Of a stretch of DNA of 64,000 nt, positions 9,901 through 16,927 are shown piece by piece. The notes below the pieces were generated by a model, which saw only the letters and a list, made by a program, of their open reading frames with translations, searched no databases and was not told where the DNA came from. Origin of the DNA: Myxococcales bacterium (GTDB taxonomy: Bacteria > Myxococcota_C > UBA6777). Each line of letters opens with the position of its first letter. Position 1 is the stretch's first letter. A program made the translations under genes and the position numbers. The DNA lies in contig JACKEL010000001.1 of assembly GCA_020632975.1 (NCBI GenBank), positions 434,001 through 498,000 on the forward strand, in the 5' to 3' direction.

Positions 9901-11065
9901 CCAAGAGACCTTGATCAACGTTGCCGCAGCCTATGTGGTCCAAAGCTACGTAGGAAGCTACGGTCCCATGTCCCACCCTGTCGCAGCTTGCGCAACCGCC
10001 GCCGTTTCGCTTGAAGAAGGTCTCGACAAGATCTTCGCAGGCAAAGCTGACTTTGTGGTGGCTGGTGGCTACGACGATGTTGGCCGCGAAAGCCTCGTTG
10101 GGTTCGGCGATATGAACGCCACCGCCAACACCGATGAGATGACCGCGATGGGACTCGAACCCGCCCAGATGTCGAGAGCCAATGACACCCGACGTCGCGG
10201 CTTTGTTGAGGCCCAAGGTGGCGGTACCTTCTTGCTTGCCCGTGCAGATGTCGCCCTTCAGATGGGACTTCCTATCTATGGTGTCGTCGGATACAGCGGC
10301 TCCTTTGGTGATGGCATCCACAAGTCGATCCCCGCTCCAGGGATGGGCGCCCTCGCTTGTGCAATGGGTGGCTCTGCTTCCCCACTCGCACAGTCGCTCC
10401 AAAGATTCGGTCTCACCGCAGACGACATCGGTGTGGTGTACAAACACGACACCTCCACCGCTGCCAACGACCCCAACGAAAACGAACTTCACCACCGTAT
10501 CCAACGCGCACTCGGTCGCAGCGAAGGAAACCCACTCTTCGTTGTCTCGCAAAAAGCGCTGACTGGGCACTCCAAAGGCGGCGCGGCTGCATGGCAGTTG
10601 ATCGGCCTTTGTCAGACCCTCCAAGAAGGACGCATCGCAGGAAACCCCAACCTCGACAACGTGGACCCCGCGATGCGAAGCTTCGCGCACATGGCCTTTA
10701 CCAACAAAACGCTCCAAGTAGGCCCCGCGAACGCACTGCGTGCGGGTCTCCTCACCAGCCTTGGTTTCGGACATGTCAGCGGGATCGCACTGATCCTTCA
10801 CCCTGATGCTTTCTTGGCGCAACTCACCAAAGAACAACAACTCGACTACACCGAACGTTGCAAACAACGCATCGAACAAAGCCAACAGCGTTGGGCCGCG
10901 ATCTTGATGGGCCAAGAAGCCCTCTTCACACGCCGCAGCCAGCGACGTTTTGAAGCAAACGACGGCTCACACGAACAAGCCTGCCAAGAAGCTGCGATGC
11001 TCCTCAACCCCCAAGCACGCCTCGATCCCAACCGTGGCATCTTCACCAAAGAACGACGCGCGTGA
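923..11065 (+). CDS. fas: Type I fatty acid synthase (FAS-I), actinobacterial/fungal-like multidomain enzyme
   Basis: A single 3,380-residue polypeptide with the full FAS-I set in the actinobacterial order. The acyltransferase (about 70-450) has GHSQG with Ser186. The FMN enoyl reductase (about 490-830) starts at PGMTPTTVDVG. The double-hotdog dehydratase (about 1130-1530) has GDLNPIH with Asp1432 and His1437. The malonyl/palmitoyl transferase (about 1540-1940) has FPGQG and GHSVG with Ser1644. The ACP has DGVSSRRN, where Ser2012 aligns with the phosphopantetheine serine of FAS-I ACPs. The ketoreductase (about 2390-2650) has TGASPGSIA and Tyr2569/Lys2573. The ketosynthase (about 2850-3330) has Cys3023, His3175 and His3216. 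It should make acyl-CoAs in the cytosol. ATG 923 is chosen because AAGAGGAA lies at 911-917; the frame also opens at TTG 824 without support. It is longer than typical mycobacterial FAS (about 3,070). acpS overlaps its stop. Confidence 0.97.
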   Translation: MRRVEERKNGTSKAALMSSVEVHGEDQVSRNGGDLAMLDGRGSQQELHYASGQLPAMRSLLSRLVCGETQAALSFAGQGYYDLDHVASLMGDFRVVRELLEAASSHLQGLVCTPEARWSGCYADGFDLISWLQDKSTRPSAHILRGGCYSQPLILIQQVVLYCALYEEGLREAFSNDAIPVIFGHSQGLQTALLIAESPEGEVQTERFLQYVEYAFWQGLAMEQGYTITPEMSAEGASPMAAISGPSLAALEQVLKQFNKALPEQAQVDISLYNTRNRHVVSGHPAVLATLRKAMDGQAEKEAARKKAGRFGGQPLQFTWEYLEVSGPFHSRYMRRGYERMCEKVQEMGFDFSQSQFHMDVLCGHTGKVFTQQEDLLGELLKNQFLRSVRWSRMLRSLSAYPSIEEVLDLGPGEGVMRLTFSALRGTGLQVRSLYTQSGQDAFFLEAPDTPKPVDYRSFAPRLVKDTKGDLRVENRYTRATGHAPVILPGMTPTTVDVGIVAAAANKGFTAELAGGGQVNESIFWLRMEELQQALEPGREVVFNGLYLDPYLWDLHVRKAGLVQKARKAGYPLCGVTISAGMPDVQEAAALLDEFAGLGLWLNAFKPGTLAQIKHVVKIAEAAPHHTIFVHLEGGKAGGHHSWEDLEQLLLEGYHLLRAQPNLVLCVGGGIGTEAQANALLSGRWSEIHDLPIMPVDAVLLGTLTMACKEATTSPQVKQALVDARGCDAWVFAGQVEGAMTSGKSALNADIHYVDNAASRCGRLLDQVAGNAEAVEARRDEIIQALNATAKPYFGDLAEMTYQQVVQRMIDLMARGRFGRYEDGPWLDVTHRTRFADFLCLAEARLCDKEEGSFPCFFGELKALDNPQACAEQLLARYPQAATQRLHPADIRRFIHSICARPGKPVPFIPVVDADVRRWYKADSLWQAHDERYSAEQVLIIPGPAALQGLTSADEPVASMLGRFVQSLADELKEAPKPQIIETAALSLSQWPEGCTGSVELLNTSNESPRQHKVTLTVTEPLTSDRLGWFGFLHDAFTGPVIEAISSLRLYTHEGSQPNPIRDLCHFEQGAEMQLILTEGRRVQSLTYRPHAPMREESVQLRWQQGEEYDATLQLEVEIAAPFEQESPHTYSLPLQVKDGILLVDARVQSDALRDFYQHVLFGRLLEAVEPFAPAQQTITVDAQKLRGYAVSTGSHGSPSHLPLNMTFSMVWEPLFRLLSADGLCEGLLRLVHLSHQVELGEGWPISAQEPIQVEAQLTRLEDSDNGRSVHTLCTLSRGEKVCARVHSAFFIRGYFGRTSLVLQAKEPFEATFEIQDAPSLDFLLGHAWITFQETPAVGEKLTLRANLEEQRPRQGTPSFSAKGGVFRDGQKIAEIALQATHAWKLHPVRALLQTLEQKAEIKRKAVTPKTLAKTTAQAPQSMETFAEVSGDLNPIHRSVLFARMGQLDQPIVHGMWTAARLHSFLVATVAEGEESRISAYKASFLAPLLLGETLQLEATRTAVEEGVLHIDLKASALREEQAVAVVQASAKVKMPRTVYMFPGQGIQQKGMGMEGYSRSKAARGVWDMADSYTREKLGFSILEIVRNNPKELLVQGHTHIHPQGVLHLTQFTQVAMAVLAQAQVAELREAGLLLPDAIICGHSVGEYNAIGVTGILPLTDVVEIVYHRGLVMHSLVPRDEAGESGYRMGVLRPHYAGMSHAQAEALVQEITKETGLFLQIVNYNVRGRQYSVTGQIGALERLQQRLQERSAGKKAPYLEVPGIDVPFHSSVLFNGVDDFRETLNKRFPQSFDVQQLLGRYIPNLVPKPFSLEHAYIEEVYQTTNSPILRDVLADFDSFAAQPQRLARLLLIELLAWQFASPVRWIETQELLFQRRALGGLEAKRVVEIGVGYQPTLANMARYSHQLLGPGAPPIEILNVEAEADRVFLRDEDQPVAVETEAPKAAQATQAAPAAQAPVAAAPVASVGAPPPTDQPISVEEGVIFVLAAQARVRPEQLSMQETLDDLFDGVSSRRNQVLLDLGAEFQMGPIDGAHEKPLRDLIVEVSRRCPSYKAPGKYMRATQDDAIKRVLGRAGMGRKDVESYFEQSFGLGAGLREAALCALALESREGTSARGGVLGALGTQAPADRNAAKTFLDEVTAKMGQAKGLTLSKQGQGGQAGGAAVDAAVVRELEDRILGAKGVLMQSARSLATQLGQPLAVEGQELSTPQTTEQDKLAIYEAEHDSEFSEWIQPRFEAKKHVAFSSPWATARRDLAALFFDLRNGRCNEEEALQEVARLACFHEDITIAQTASWYAKLSEEQGDHRLAGWFSQIAAGDPPKLPMLQPSRPHLALQKDGNWSYTEQTVESAHALDEFIQSLWPAGQPPFVQIGDAGAWNQDFAKLLQKHTQQAFAVRGCTALVTGASPGSIALACVRYLLRGGARVIVTTSTYNSKRIQEYRDLYEKNAIPGAELHVVPFNQASFQDIESLIQWLFSSVTEQDGAKVRVVKRPFAPDLVLPFAAIKDLATLDSLTARSNAVMRAMLLSVERLVTGIAGHYKRQGLPAMPCHVVLPLSPNHGGFGGDGVYAETKAALEAMLAKWESEFDAWGKATTLCAARIGWVRGTGLMDANNLVASHLEERTGMRTFSSDEMGWLLTALCTTEARKQALQMPLEADLTGGFRRVKALRQTVSDIRAELEQQATRAKQHITLQDTESELLGKPKGAALQVHALPTWPAGLTREDQDHQVQWPKRDIPLQEMVVLVGMGEIGPCGSSRTRYELEVGQELSAAAVLELAWMTGLLRYEEDGKAGVWKDTESNETVEEHAIARRYRDKVRERVGLRWVEQETVGIDPNALPIYTSIFLEQDFTFSVASEEEARTFVAMAPEKTRAHFDAQEGQWRITRMAGTEVKIPRQVRLQRQVMGQVPQGFDFARMGLSSDMVERIDRVALFNLIATVDAFLSAGIEPEELMRWLHPARVANTQGSGIGGMRSLARLYRDHVLDLERQPDILQETLINVAAAYVVQSYVGSYGPMSHPVAACATAAVSLEEGLDKIFAGKADFVVAGGYDDVGRESLVGFGDMNATANTDEMTAMGLEPAQMSRANDTRRRGFVEAQGGGTFLLARADVALQMGLPIYGVVGYSGSFGDGIHKSIPAPGMGALACAMGGSASPLAQSLQRFGLTADDIGVVYKHDTSTAANDPNENELHHRIQRALGRSEGNPLFVVSQKALTGHSKGGAAAWQLIGLCQTLQEGRIAGNPNLDNVDPAMRSFAHMAFTNKTLQVGPANALRAGLLTSLGFGHVSGIALILHPDAFLAQLTKEQQLDYTERCKQRIEQSQQRWAAILMGQEALFTRRSQRRFEANDGSHEQACQEAAMLLNPQARLDPNRGIFTKERRA

Positions 11066-11520
11066 GCTTCCAGCTCTCTTTCCTTCCCCAAGGCCGTGTG
11101 CTGGGCGTAGGTCTGGACGTCGTTCATGTCCCTTCTTTTGAACAACAACTCCAAGATCCTGCCTCTTGCTTCGTTGAAGAGACCTTTACGCCCACAGAAC
11201 GACGCATCGCCCGCTCACGTCCTGGCCACGCCCCAGCCCGCCATCTTGCCGCACGCTTCGCTGCCAAAGAAGCCTTGATCAAAGCTTGGTCTTCCGCCCT
11301 CTTTGGCAGCCCACCACCGCTCTCTCATGTCTCCTTCAGAGAAATAGAGGTTATCCACGATACTTTTTCTCGTCCCGCCCTTCGCCTCCATGGAAAAGTT
11401 GCCTTGGCTTTGGAAGCTTTGTCCCCTTACCATCTGCATCTATCGTTGAGCCATGACGGTGATACCGCCGCAGCCATCGTTATCCTCGAACAAGCCCCCA
11501 CGGTCTCAGCCTCCCCTTAG
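11062..11520 (+). CDS. acpS: Holo-[acyl-carrier-protein] synthase (4'-phosphopantetheinyl transferase)
   Basis: Transfers 4'-phosphopantetheine from CoA to the carrier-protein serine, here most likely Ser2012 of the adjacent FAS-I. The 152-residue product has the AcpS signature: GVGLDVV with metal-binding Asp19, the FT-x-x-E segment near 42-46, and FAAKEALIKA with Glu70. Its GTG start overlaps the fas TGA stop (GTGA), indicating translational coupling and one operon. In FAS-I actinobacteria such as M. tuberculosis, acpS also lies directly beside fas. Fungal FAS carries this enzyme as a fused C-terminal domain, so a separate acpS is the bacterial state. Confidence 0.95.
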   Translation: MSFQLSFLPQGRVLGVGLDVVHVPSFEQQLQDPASCFVEETFTPTERRIARSRPGHAPARHLAARFAAKEALIKAWSSALFGSPPPLSHVSFREIEVIHDTFSRPALRLHGKVALALEALSPYHLHLSLSHDGDTAAAIVILEQAPTVSASP

Positions 11521-11629
11521 CGAACAACCCCTTCGCGCGGCTGCCAAATCGACTTGTGTTCTTCCACATAGGTTCGCAGTGGCCGTCCTTGCCGCCCCAA
11601 AAGCCGCAGTGTTGGACACGCAAAGAAGA

Positions 11630-11670
11630 AACCTTCACCTATAACAAAACTTGGAGAGGTGAAAAAGGTT
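11630..11670. terminator. Possible stem-loop between converging acpS and CHRD genes
   Basis: AACCTTCACCT (11630-11640) can pair with the AGGTG and AAGGTT parts of 11657-11670, leaving a three-base bulge. It sits in the 226-base gap (11521-11746) between two genes that converge, where a bidirectional terminator would be expected. No clear T-tract follows on either side. The rest of the gap is purine-rich with nothing recognised. Confidence 0.25.
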
Positions 11671-11746
11671 GGAAGGGAAAAACACGAAAGGAAGGGAAAG
11701 ACAGGAGAGAAAGTGGGAGAGATGTCGTGGGGTTGGCAGCTTCTTG

Positions 11747-14700
11747 TTAGGGGCCTTCGATTTGGCCGCGAAGCTCGCCGTTTGCGTTGGTGACAGTGTG
11801 GATGTTGATGTAGCCTTGTTTGCTAATCAACGCTTCAATCGCTTCACGGATACCAAACACCGCGGGGGGACTTACGATCGTGGGGTTGATATCAGCGGCG
11901 GTCAGTTCTTTCAAGAAAGGCGAACCAAACGAAGCCATCGCGATGCCCATCATGACAGGGCCATTCTGACCGCGTGGTGCAAGGTGGATATGCGCTGCGG
12001 TGATGTTGTTGGGGGCTGACGAGAAGATGATGTTCATCAACACAGATGTCTGCCAAGCGTCAGCGATCACGTTTGCAACACCACCCGCAACCGTGATGAC
12101 GGGCGGGACTTCTTGCAGACCTTGGAGGCTCGCGACCAAACGCACAGCACCCACTTGACCACGAAGCTCACCACCAGGATTGGCCGTGGTGTGGATGTTG
12201 ACATAGGTACGACCGCTAATCAACGCATCCACCGCATCATCCAGCGTCGAGATACCTTGGCCAGCAACAGCGCTAAAGTCTTGTGCAGTCAAGGTCTTGT
12301 TCAAGGGGCTGGTGAAAGTTGCGCTTGCGAGCGGGAACAACACACCACCGTTGTTACCGACGTCAGCAACGTGGATATGCGAAGCCGTGATGCCCGTAAG
12401 GTTTTGGTAAGTCACGGTTGCATTGATGATATCTTGGTGGCTGCTGATGTGGAACTCTGCATCACCCGTAGCAGTGGTGGTCACCGCAGGGTTTTCTTGT
12501 CGTCCGCTCAACACAGAACGCATGCTGATACGGCCCACTTGACCACGAAGCTCGCCATTGGGATTGGCTGTGGTGTGGATGTTGATGTAGGTGTGACCGC
12601 TGATCAAAGCGTTCAAAGCATCGCGATAGGTGTTGATGCCTTGGGCCGCGATGGGGTTGAAGTCCGCTTCTTTGAGGATCGTGTTCAACGAAGAAAAGTT
12701 GGTGCCAGGAAGCGGGAAGGCCACGCCACCGTTACGACCGGGCATACCCACGTGGATATGCGAAGCCGTCCCAGCCGTGACGCTTGAGTTCACCACGACG
12801 CCAATCTGCTTGTGAGAAGCATCGATCGAGACCCAAGCCGTCCCTTTTCCAGTGCTAGAACCAGAGGGGACTTCTTGGTTTCCAGACAAGACCACTTTCA
12901 TCTGCACAACCCCCACTTGGCCACGGAGTTCGCCGCCAGCATTGGCTGTGGTGTGGATGTTCAAGTAGGTATGACCCGAGAAGAGTGCGTTGATCGCGTC
13001 AGCGTAGGTGTTGATGCCTTGCGCAGCTGCGGGGTTCAAGTCCGCTTCCAAGAAGGTCTTGTTCAAAGGACTGGTGAACGCAGCAGAAGACAACACAAAG
13101 AGCGGAGGACCGTTGAGTCCAGCCCAACCAAGGTGGATGTGCGCCGCTGTAATGCCTGTGAGACCTTGGAAAGTAAGATCTGTATGGATAGCAGTATGTT
13201 GGCCATTCACTTGAACAGAAGCATCACCCGTTGCGGTGGTGTTCACAGAGGGGACTTCTTGGCTACCAGAAAGGAGGACCTTAAAGTAACCAGGACCAAC
13301 CTGACCGCGGATCTCACCGGGAGCGTTGGCGGTGGTGTGGATGTTCAAGTAGGTATGACCGCCAATGATAGCGCTGATGGCATCCGCAAATGAACTCACG
13401 CCCAATGCAGGCTGCGCGGTCAACGTGGAGGCGTTCAAGTTGGTGTTGTGGGGGCTTGGGAGCGTGCCAGTGAAGGGCAAGGGGAACAACACAGGTCCAA
13501 CAAGACCAGCAGGTGCAAGGTGGATGTGTGCTGCTGTAGCGCCCGTGACGCCTTGGTTTTCAATCGAAACACTGATCTTGTCATGTTGTGCGGGGATCAT
13601 CACCCACGCGTTACCCGATGCAGCACTTTTGATCGGTGGTGCTTCTTGTTGACCCGAAAGGACCGAACGAAGCGCGACGTAACCGACTTGACCGCGAAGC
13701 TCACCACCCGCATTGGCCGTGGTGTGGATGTTGACGTAGGTGTGACCACCAAGCAACGCACCGACCGCTTCGGACATCTTCGTGATGCCTTGTCCCGCAG
13801 CGGGCTGTAGATCCGCAGGAACAAAGGACTTCTCCAAAGGACTATTGAAGGTGGCGCTTGCGAGGACAAACAATGGCGGGCCATTTTCGCCAGGCAACCC
13901 AGCATGGATGTGCGCCGCAGTGATACCTGTAAGCGTCTGATAATTCAAAGAAACATGAATACCATTTTGCTCACCGTTCACGTGAACAATCGCAGAACCC
14001 GAAGCTTGCGAAGTCACAGATGGGACTTCTTGCATACCCGACAAATCAACGTAAAGGTCCGCACGACCGACTTGGCCGCGGATCTCGCCGTTTGCGTTCT
14101 TTTGGGTATGAACATTTACATAGGTATGACCGCTCAAAAGAGCACTGATCGCATCAGCAAAGGTGTTGATACCCAAGCCAGCCTGCGCATTAAAGTCCGC
14201 TTCAACCAACGTCTTGTTCAAAGGCGTTGTGAATGTTGCACTTGCAAGACCGAAGAGCACGGGACCTGTTTCACCAACTTTTGCAGCATGGATATGTGCA
14301 GCCGTGGAATCGACGAGGCCCGTTGCATCGAAAGAAACATTGATCTTCGAATGGTTACTGTTGATCGCGACGTAACCGTTCCCTTTGGCTTGGGTGGCCG
14401 TGGGAGGCACTTCTTGCGCGCCAGACAACACGATACCCAAAACAGATGCACCAATCTGACCACGGATCTCACCCGCAGCGTTGGCGCGTGAGTGGACATT
14501 GACGTAACCGCGTCCTGAAAGCAGCGCGTTGACGGCATCTGCAAAACTAGAAACACCCACATTGGCGGCCGCTTGGAGCTTGCTACTGTCAGACTCAACC
14601 ACCAAGGGATTGCCAAAAGACTGGTTCGCAAGAGGGAAGATCACAGGACCATTGACGCCAGGCAGACCCACGTGGATATGCGCTGCGGTCACTTCAGCGA

Positions 14701-15937
14701 TGTTGTTGACATTCAAAGAGGTTTGGATATTGGAGTGATCGCTGTTGATGAAAACCCACGCATCACCCGATGCTGTCGAGCTGATGCTTGGTACTTCTTG
14801 GCTTCCAGAAAGCACCACTTTCAACTGCGCTTGGCCGATATGACCACGGATCTCACCGCCAGGATTGGGCTGCGTATGAAGGTTGATATAGGTATGTCCC
14901 GCAAGAAGGGCATTGATAGCATCTGCAAAGTTGTTGATGCCCAAGTTGGGAGCCGTTTGCAGATCTGTGAGTTTCAAGGTTTTCGAAAATGGACTGGGCA
15001 GTGTGCTTGTCGAAAGAACGAAGATCGCGGGGCCATTCTCACCAGGCAAACCAAGGTGGATATGCGCGCCAGTGATGTTGTTCAAGCCTGAGAAGTTCAA
15101 GCCTACTTCGATCTGGTCTTGTGCACGGTTGATCTTGATCAGTGCGTCTCCCCTTGCGGCCGTCTCCACGCGGGGCACTTCTTGATGACCAGAAAGGTAC
15201 ACTTTCAAATCAGCCTGACCCACTTGGCCGCGGACTTCACCGTTGGGATTCGCAGTGGAGTGGACATTGATATAGCAACGTCCATCAAGCAAAGCCTGCA
15301 CTGCATCAGCAAAGTTGTTGATCCCAACCGCCGCAGCAGCCTGAAGATCCGCTGCTTTCAATTGCAAAGTTAGGGGACTCGTAAAAGTTGTCGACGACAA
15401 GACAAAAATCGGGGGACCTGTTTGGCCAGCTTTTCCGTAATGGATGTGCGCTGCAGTGATGTTGTTTGATGCAAGGCCCTGAACATCCAAAGTCACGTCG
15501 ATGGTGGTGCGTGCTTTGTCGATCTTTACGGTCGCAGTTCCTTTTGCAACGCTATCTACAGAAGGAACTTGTTGTGCTCCAGAAAGCACCACTTGCAACG
15601 TCTCGTCTTGGGGCGTTGCTTCAGGCGTGGTTTCAACCACGGTCTCTGGATTATTTTCTGGGGATGTCCCATCGGGTACACCGTCGGGTACACCGTCGGG
15701 TATACCGTCGGGTACACCATCAGGAACACCGTCAGGCACACCATCTGGCGTACCGTCTGGGGTGCCGTCTGGCGTACCATCTGGTTGCGTCCCCTCGGTC
15801 GAACCGTCTGTGGTCTTTTCTATGGCTGTTTCAGTTGTTTTTTCATTAGAGGGTGCCTCTGGACACCCCACCGTGACAAAGAGGCTTACCGCCAAAAAAC
15901 ACATAATCGTCCATAAACGAAAGGTCTTCGCCTGCAT
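11747..15937 (-). CDS. Lipoprotein with ten tandem CHRD domains
   Basis: A 1,396-residue exported protein. Residues 1-24 form a lipoprotein signal peptide ending VTVG before Cys25. A low-complexity linker of ten PDG[TVI] units (about residues 53-92) follows, then a short Glu/Thr/Pro stretch. From about residue 113 to the end there are ten CHRD domains of roughly 128 residues. Each begins with a variant of LSG-x-QEVP and holds an AAHIH motif followed by GPP/GPV, and a closing NxHT-xNxxGE(I/L)RGQ. CHRD domains were defined in chordin and also occur in bacterial secreted proteins; their bacterial role is unknown, and the conserved His/Glu residues could bind metal. The start has a GGAGG Shine-Dalgarno site. 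It stands alone between intergenic regions. Confidence 0.9.
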   Translation of the reverse strand: MQAKTFRLWTIMCFLAVSLFVTVGCPEAPSNEKTTETAIEKTTDGSTEGTQPDGTPDGTPDGTPDGVPDGVPDGVPDGIPDGVPDGVPDGTSPENNPETVVETTPEATPQDETLQVVLSGAQQVPSVDSVAKGTATVKIDKARTTIDVTLDVQGLASNNITAAHIHYGKAGQTGPPIFVLSSTTFTSPLTLQLKAADLQAAAAVGINNFADAVQALLDGRCYINVHSTANPNGEVRGQVGQADLKVYLSGHQEVPRVETAARGDALIKINRAQDQIEVGLNFSGLNNITGAHIHLGLPGENGPAIFVLSTSTLPSPFSKTLKLTDLQTAPNLGINNFADAINALLAGHTYINLHTQPNPGGEIRGHIGQAQLKVVLSGSQEVPSISSTASGDAWVFINSDHSNIQTSLNVNNIAEVTAAHIHVGLPGVNGPVIFPLANQSFGNPLVVESDSSKLQAAANVGVSSFADAVNALLSGRGYVNVHSRANAAGEIRGQIGASVLGIVLSGAQEVPPTATQAKGNGYVAINSNHSKINVSFDATGLVDSTAAHIHAAKVGETGPVLFGLASATFTTPLNKTLVEADFNAQAGLGINTFADAISALLSGHTYVNVHTQKNANGEIRGQVGRADLYVDLSGMQEVPSVTSQASGSAIVHVNGEQNGIHVSLNYQTLTGITAAHIHAGLPGENGPPLFVLASATFNSPLEKSFVPADLQPAAGQGITKMSEAVGALLGGHTYVNIHTTANAGGELRGQVGYVALRSVLSGQQEAPPIKSAASGNAWVMIPAQHDKISVSIENQGVTGATAAHIHLAPAGLVGPVLFPLPFTGTLPSPHNTNLNASTLTAQPALGVSSFADAISAIIGGHTYLNIHTTANAPGEIRGQVGPGYFKVLLSGSQEVPSVNTTATGDASVQVNGQHTAIHTDLTFQGLTGITAAHIHLGWAGLNGPPLFVLSSAAFTSPLNKTFLEADLNPAAAQGINTYADAINALFSGHTYLNIHTTANAGGELRGQVGVVQMKVVLSGNQEVPSGSSTGKGTAWVSIDASHKQIGVVVNSSVTAGTASHIHVGMPGRNGGVAFPLPGTNFSSLNTILKEADFNPIAAQGINTYRDALNALISGHTYINIHTTANPNGELRGQVGRISMRSVLSGRQENPAVTTTATGDAEFHISSHQDIINATVTYQNLTGITASHIHVADVGNNGGVLFPLASATFTSPLNKTLTAQDFSAVAGQGISTLDDAVDALISGRTYVNIHTTANPGGELRGQVGAVRLVASLQGLQEVPPVITVAGGVANVIADAWQTSVLMNIIFSSAPNNITAAHIHLAPRGQNGPVMMGIAMASFGSPFLKELTAADINPTIVSPPAVFGIREAIEALISKQGYINIHTVTNANGELRGQIEGP
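15668..15787 (-). repeat. Ten 12-bp units encoding PDG[TVI] linker
   Basis: On the plus strand this reads as tandem near-copies of a 12-base unit built around GGTACACCGTCG, giving ten four-residue PDG-x units just after the lipoprotein anchor. Such arrays can change copy number by slippage in steps of four residues without breaking the frame, altering how far the CHRD domains stand off the membrane. Confidence 0.8.
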
Positions 15938-16463
15938 AAAAAATGCCCTCCAAATGTTTGCTAAAGAACTTCTAACGACAAATATGCCCTCTTAACAAAT
16001 CGTACGCGGCCTATCTATCGCGCACGACAAGCTGAAAAAAGAATCCATTCAACGAAAACTTCTAAAGAACCTATAGCTCTGCCATGACTGATCTTTTCGC
16101 TCCAAAGTCTCAGACTGTACAGTCTAAAATTTTAAGTGACCTTGGTCACACCTGTTTGGGCCGCGCCCCCCTAAGAATAGTTTTATGCAAAAAAATCGCG
16201 TCCCCCGTTCCTTGTTCCGAGCAGACCATCTCAACCCCATCCCACCCCAAAGTGGACAACCCTCTAACCAACCTTTCCTCCCCAAACACAAACCACAAAA
16301 CGCCTGTCCCCAACAAAGAGTCTTCCACATCCAAGCCACCACTTCCCTTGCGTAGCTGGTTACGCTTGTCGAAAAGACAAATCCGTGCTGAGTTCTCCCC
16401 ATACCAAACAGGGAGGACAGCATGGTTCGCATACTACGCAAGGCGGGGGATACAGAAAAACAG
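15938..16463. other. Long intergenic region upstream of the CHRD gene
   Basis: About 525 bases without a convincing gene. An open frame over 16084-16584 has no domain and no ribosome binding site and is not accepted. The stretch contains two palindromes (16112-16149) and leads into a decayed hydrolase fragment. The CHRD gene promoter must lie in its left part, but no confident -35/-10 pair was identified. Confidence 0.5.
16112..16149. promoter_or_regulatory. Pair of palindromic sites upstream of the CHRD gene
   Basis: AGACTGTACAGTCT (16112-16125) is a perfect 14-base palindrome. Ten bases on, GTGACCTTGGTCAC (16136-16149) has perfect 6-bp arms around TT. Both lie about 175-215 bases upstream of the minus-strand CHRD start. 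They look like operators for dimeric regulators; no regulator gene adjoins them, so the binder is unknown. Confidence 0.4.
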
Positions 16464-16667
16464 TTCACGAGCGGACCTGTGTCGCTCAACTATGCGGTCG
16501 CGTCCTCCCAAAGAACATGCGCTTTCCTTATCCCCAAACAAACGATGCCTCGGCAAAGCTACACGCAAGCCCTACCCACCTTAACAAGGTCCTTCCAAGT
16601 GTATGCCCTTGATCTACATGGGCACGGCCAGCCAAGCGATTGTCCACAAGGTTATTCTTTTGCATAA
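16464..16667 (+). pseudogene. Alpha/beta hydrolase remnant (N-terminal part)
   Basis: The translation begins FTSGPVSLNYAV, which resembles the first strands of alpha/beta hydrolases. It ends with a stretch reading RQSYTQALPTLTRSF and then QVYALDLHGHGQPSD, the strand and turn that follow the oxyanion region. The expected hydrophobic strand and HG motif between them are replaced by an unrelated sequence (CAFLIPKQTMP), consistent with an internal frameshift. The frame stops at 16667 before any nucleophile elbow, so no catalytic residue remains. It is read as the decayed start of a hydrolase gene. Confidence 0.5.
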
Positions 16668-16880
16668 ACAAGATAAAATCTTACGTATTTCATAAAAAAG
16701 TCATATAAAGATCCGCCTATGTTTCGGAAAACTTCTCTGGGTCTGTTTGTAGCGTGGTTAGCAGCCTATGCATCACAGGGGGTTTGTGGTGTCATCGCTG
16801 AAGATCCTCCCTTTTTCAACAGCGAATATCCCCGCCTCAAGGAGCGCCTTGATTTGTCGAAAACTCTCCCGAGCCCTTTC

Positions 16881-16927
16881 CATGTTCAAGAAACCTGTGT
16901 CACCCCTTCAGACGTTCCCTTTTGGTC
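16881..16927 (-). repeat. 47-bp repeat, copy A (3' end of membrane protein gene)
   Basis: Matches 17658-17704 at 41 of 47 positions, ending in a 16-base exact block ACGTTCCCTTTTGGTC. It encodes the C-terminal residues DQKGTSEGVTQVS of the upstream minus-strand gene and the stop context. Confidence 0.8.

Noticed and set aside
9458..10915. A 485-codon minus-strand open frame opposite the KS domain
   Set aside because: Fully covered by the conserved ketosynthase on the other strand; no family sequence and no ribosome site.
12113..15373. Several 170-220-codon plus-strand frames across the CHRD gene
   Set aside because: They repeat with the CHRD period, showing they are antisense shadows of the tandem domains.
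15668..15787. CRISPR-like array
   Set aside because: The 12-base units are contiguous, without spacers, and encode an in-frame PDG linker.
16084..16584. A 166-codon plus-strand frame
   Set aside because: Low-complexity Ser/Pro/Lys content, no ribosome site, and it runs across palindromes and a hydrolase remnant in another frame.
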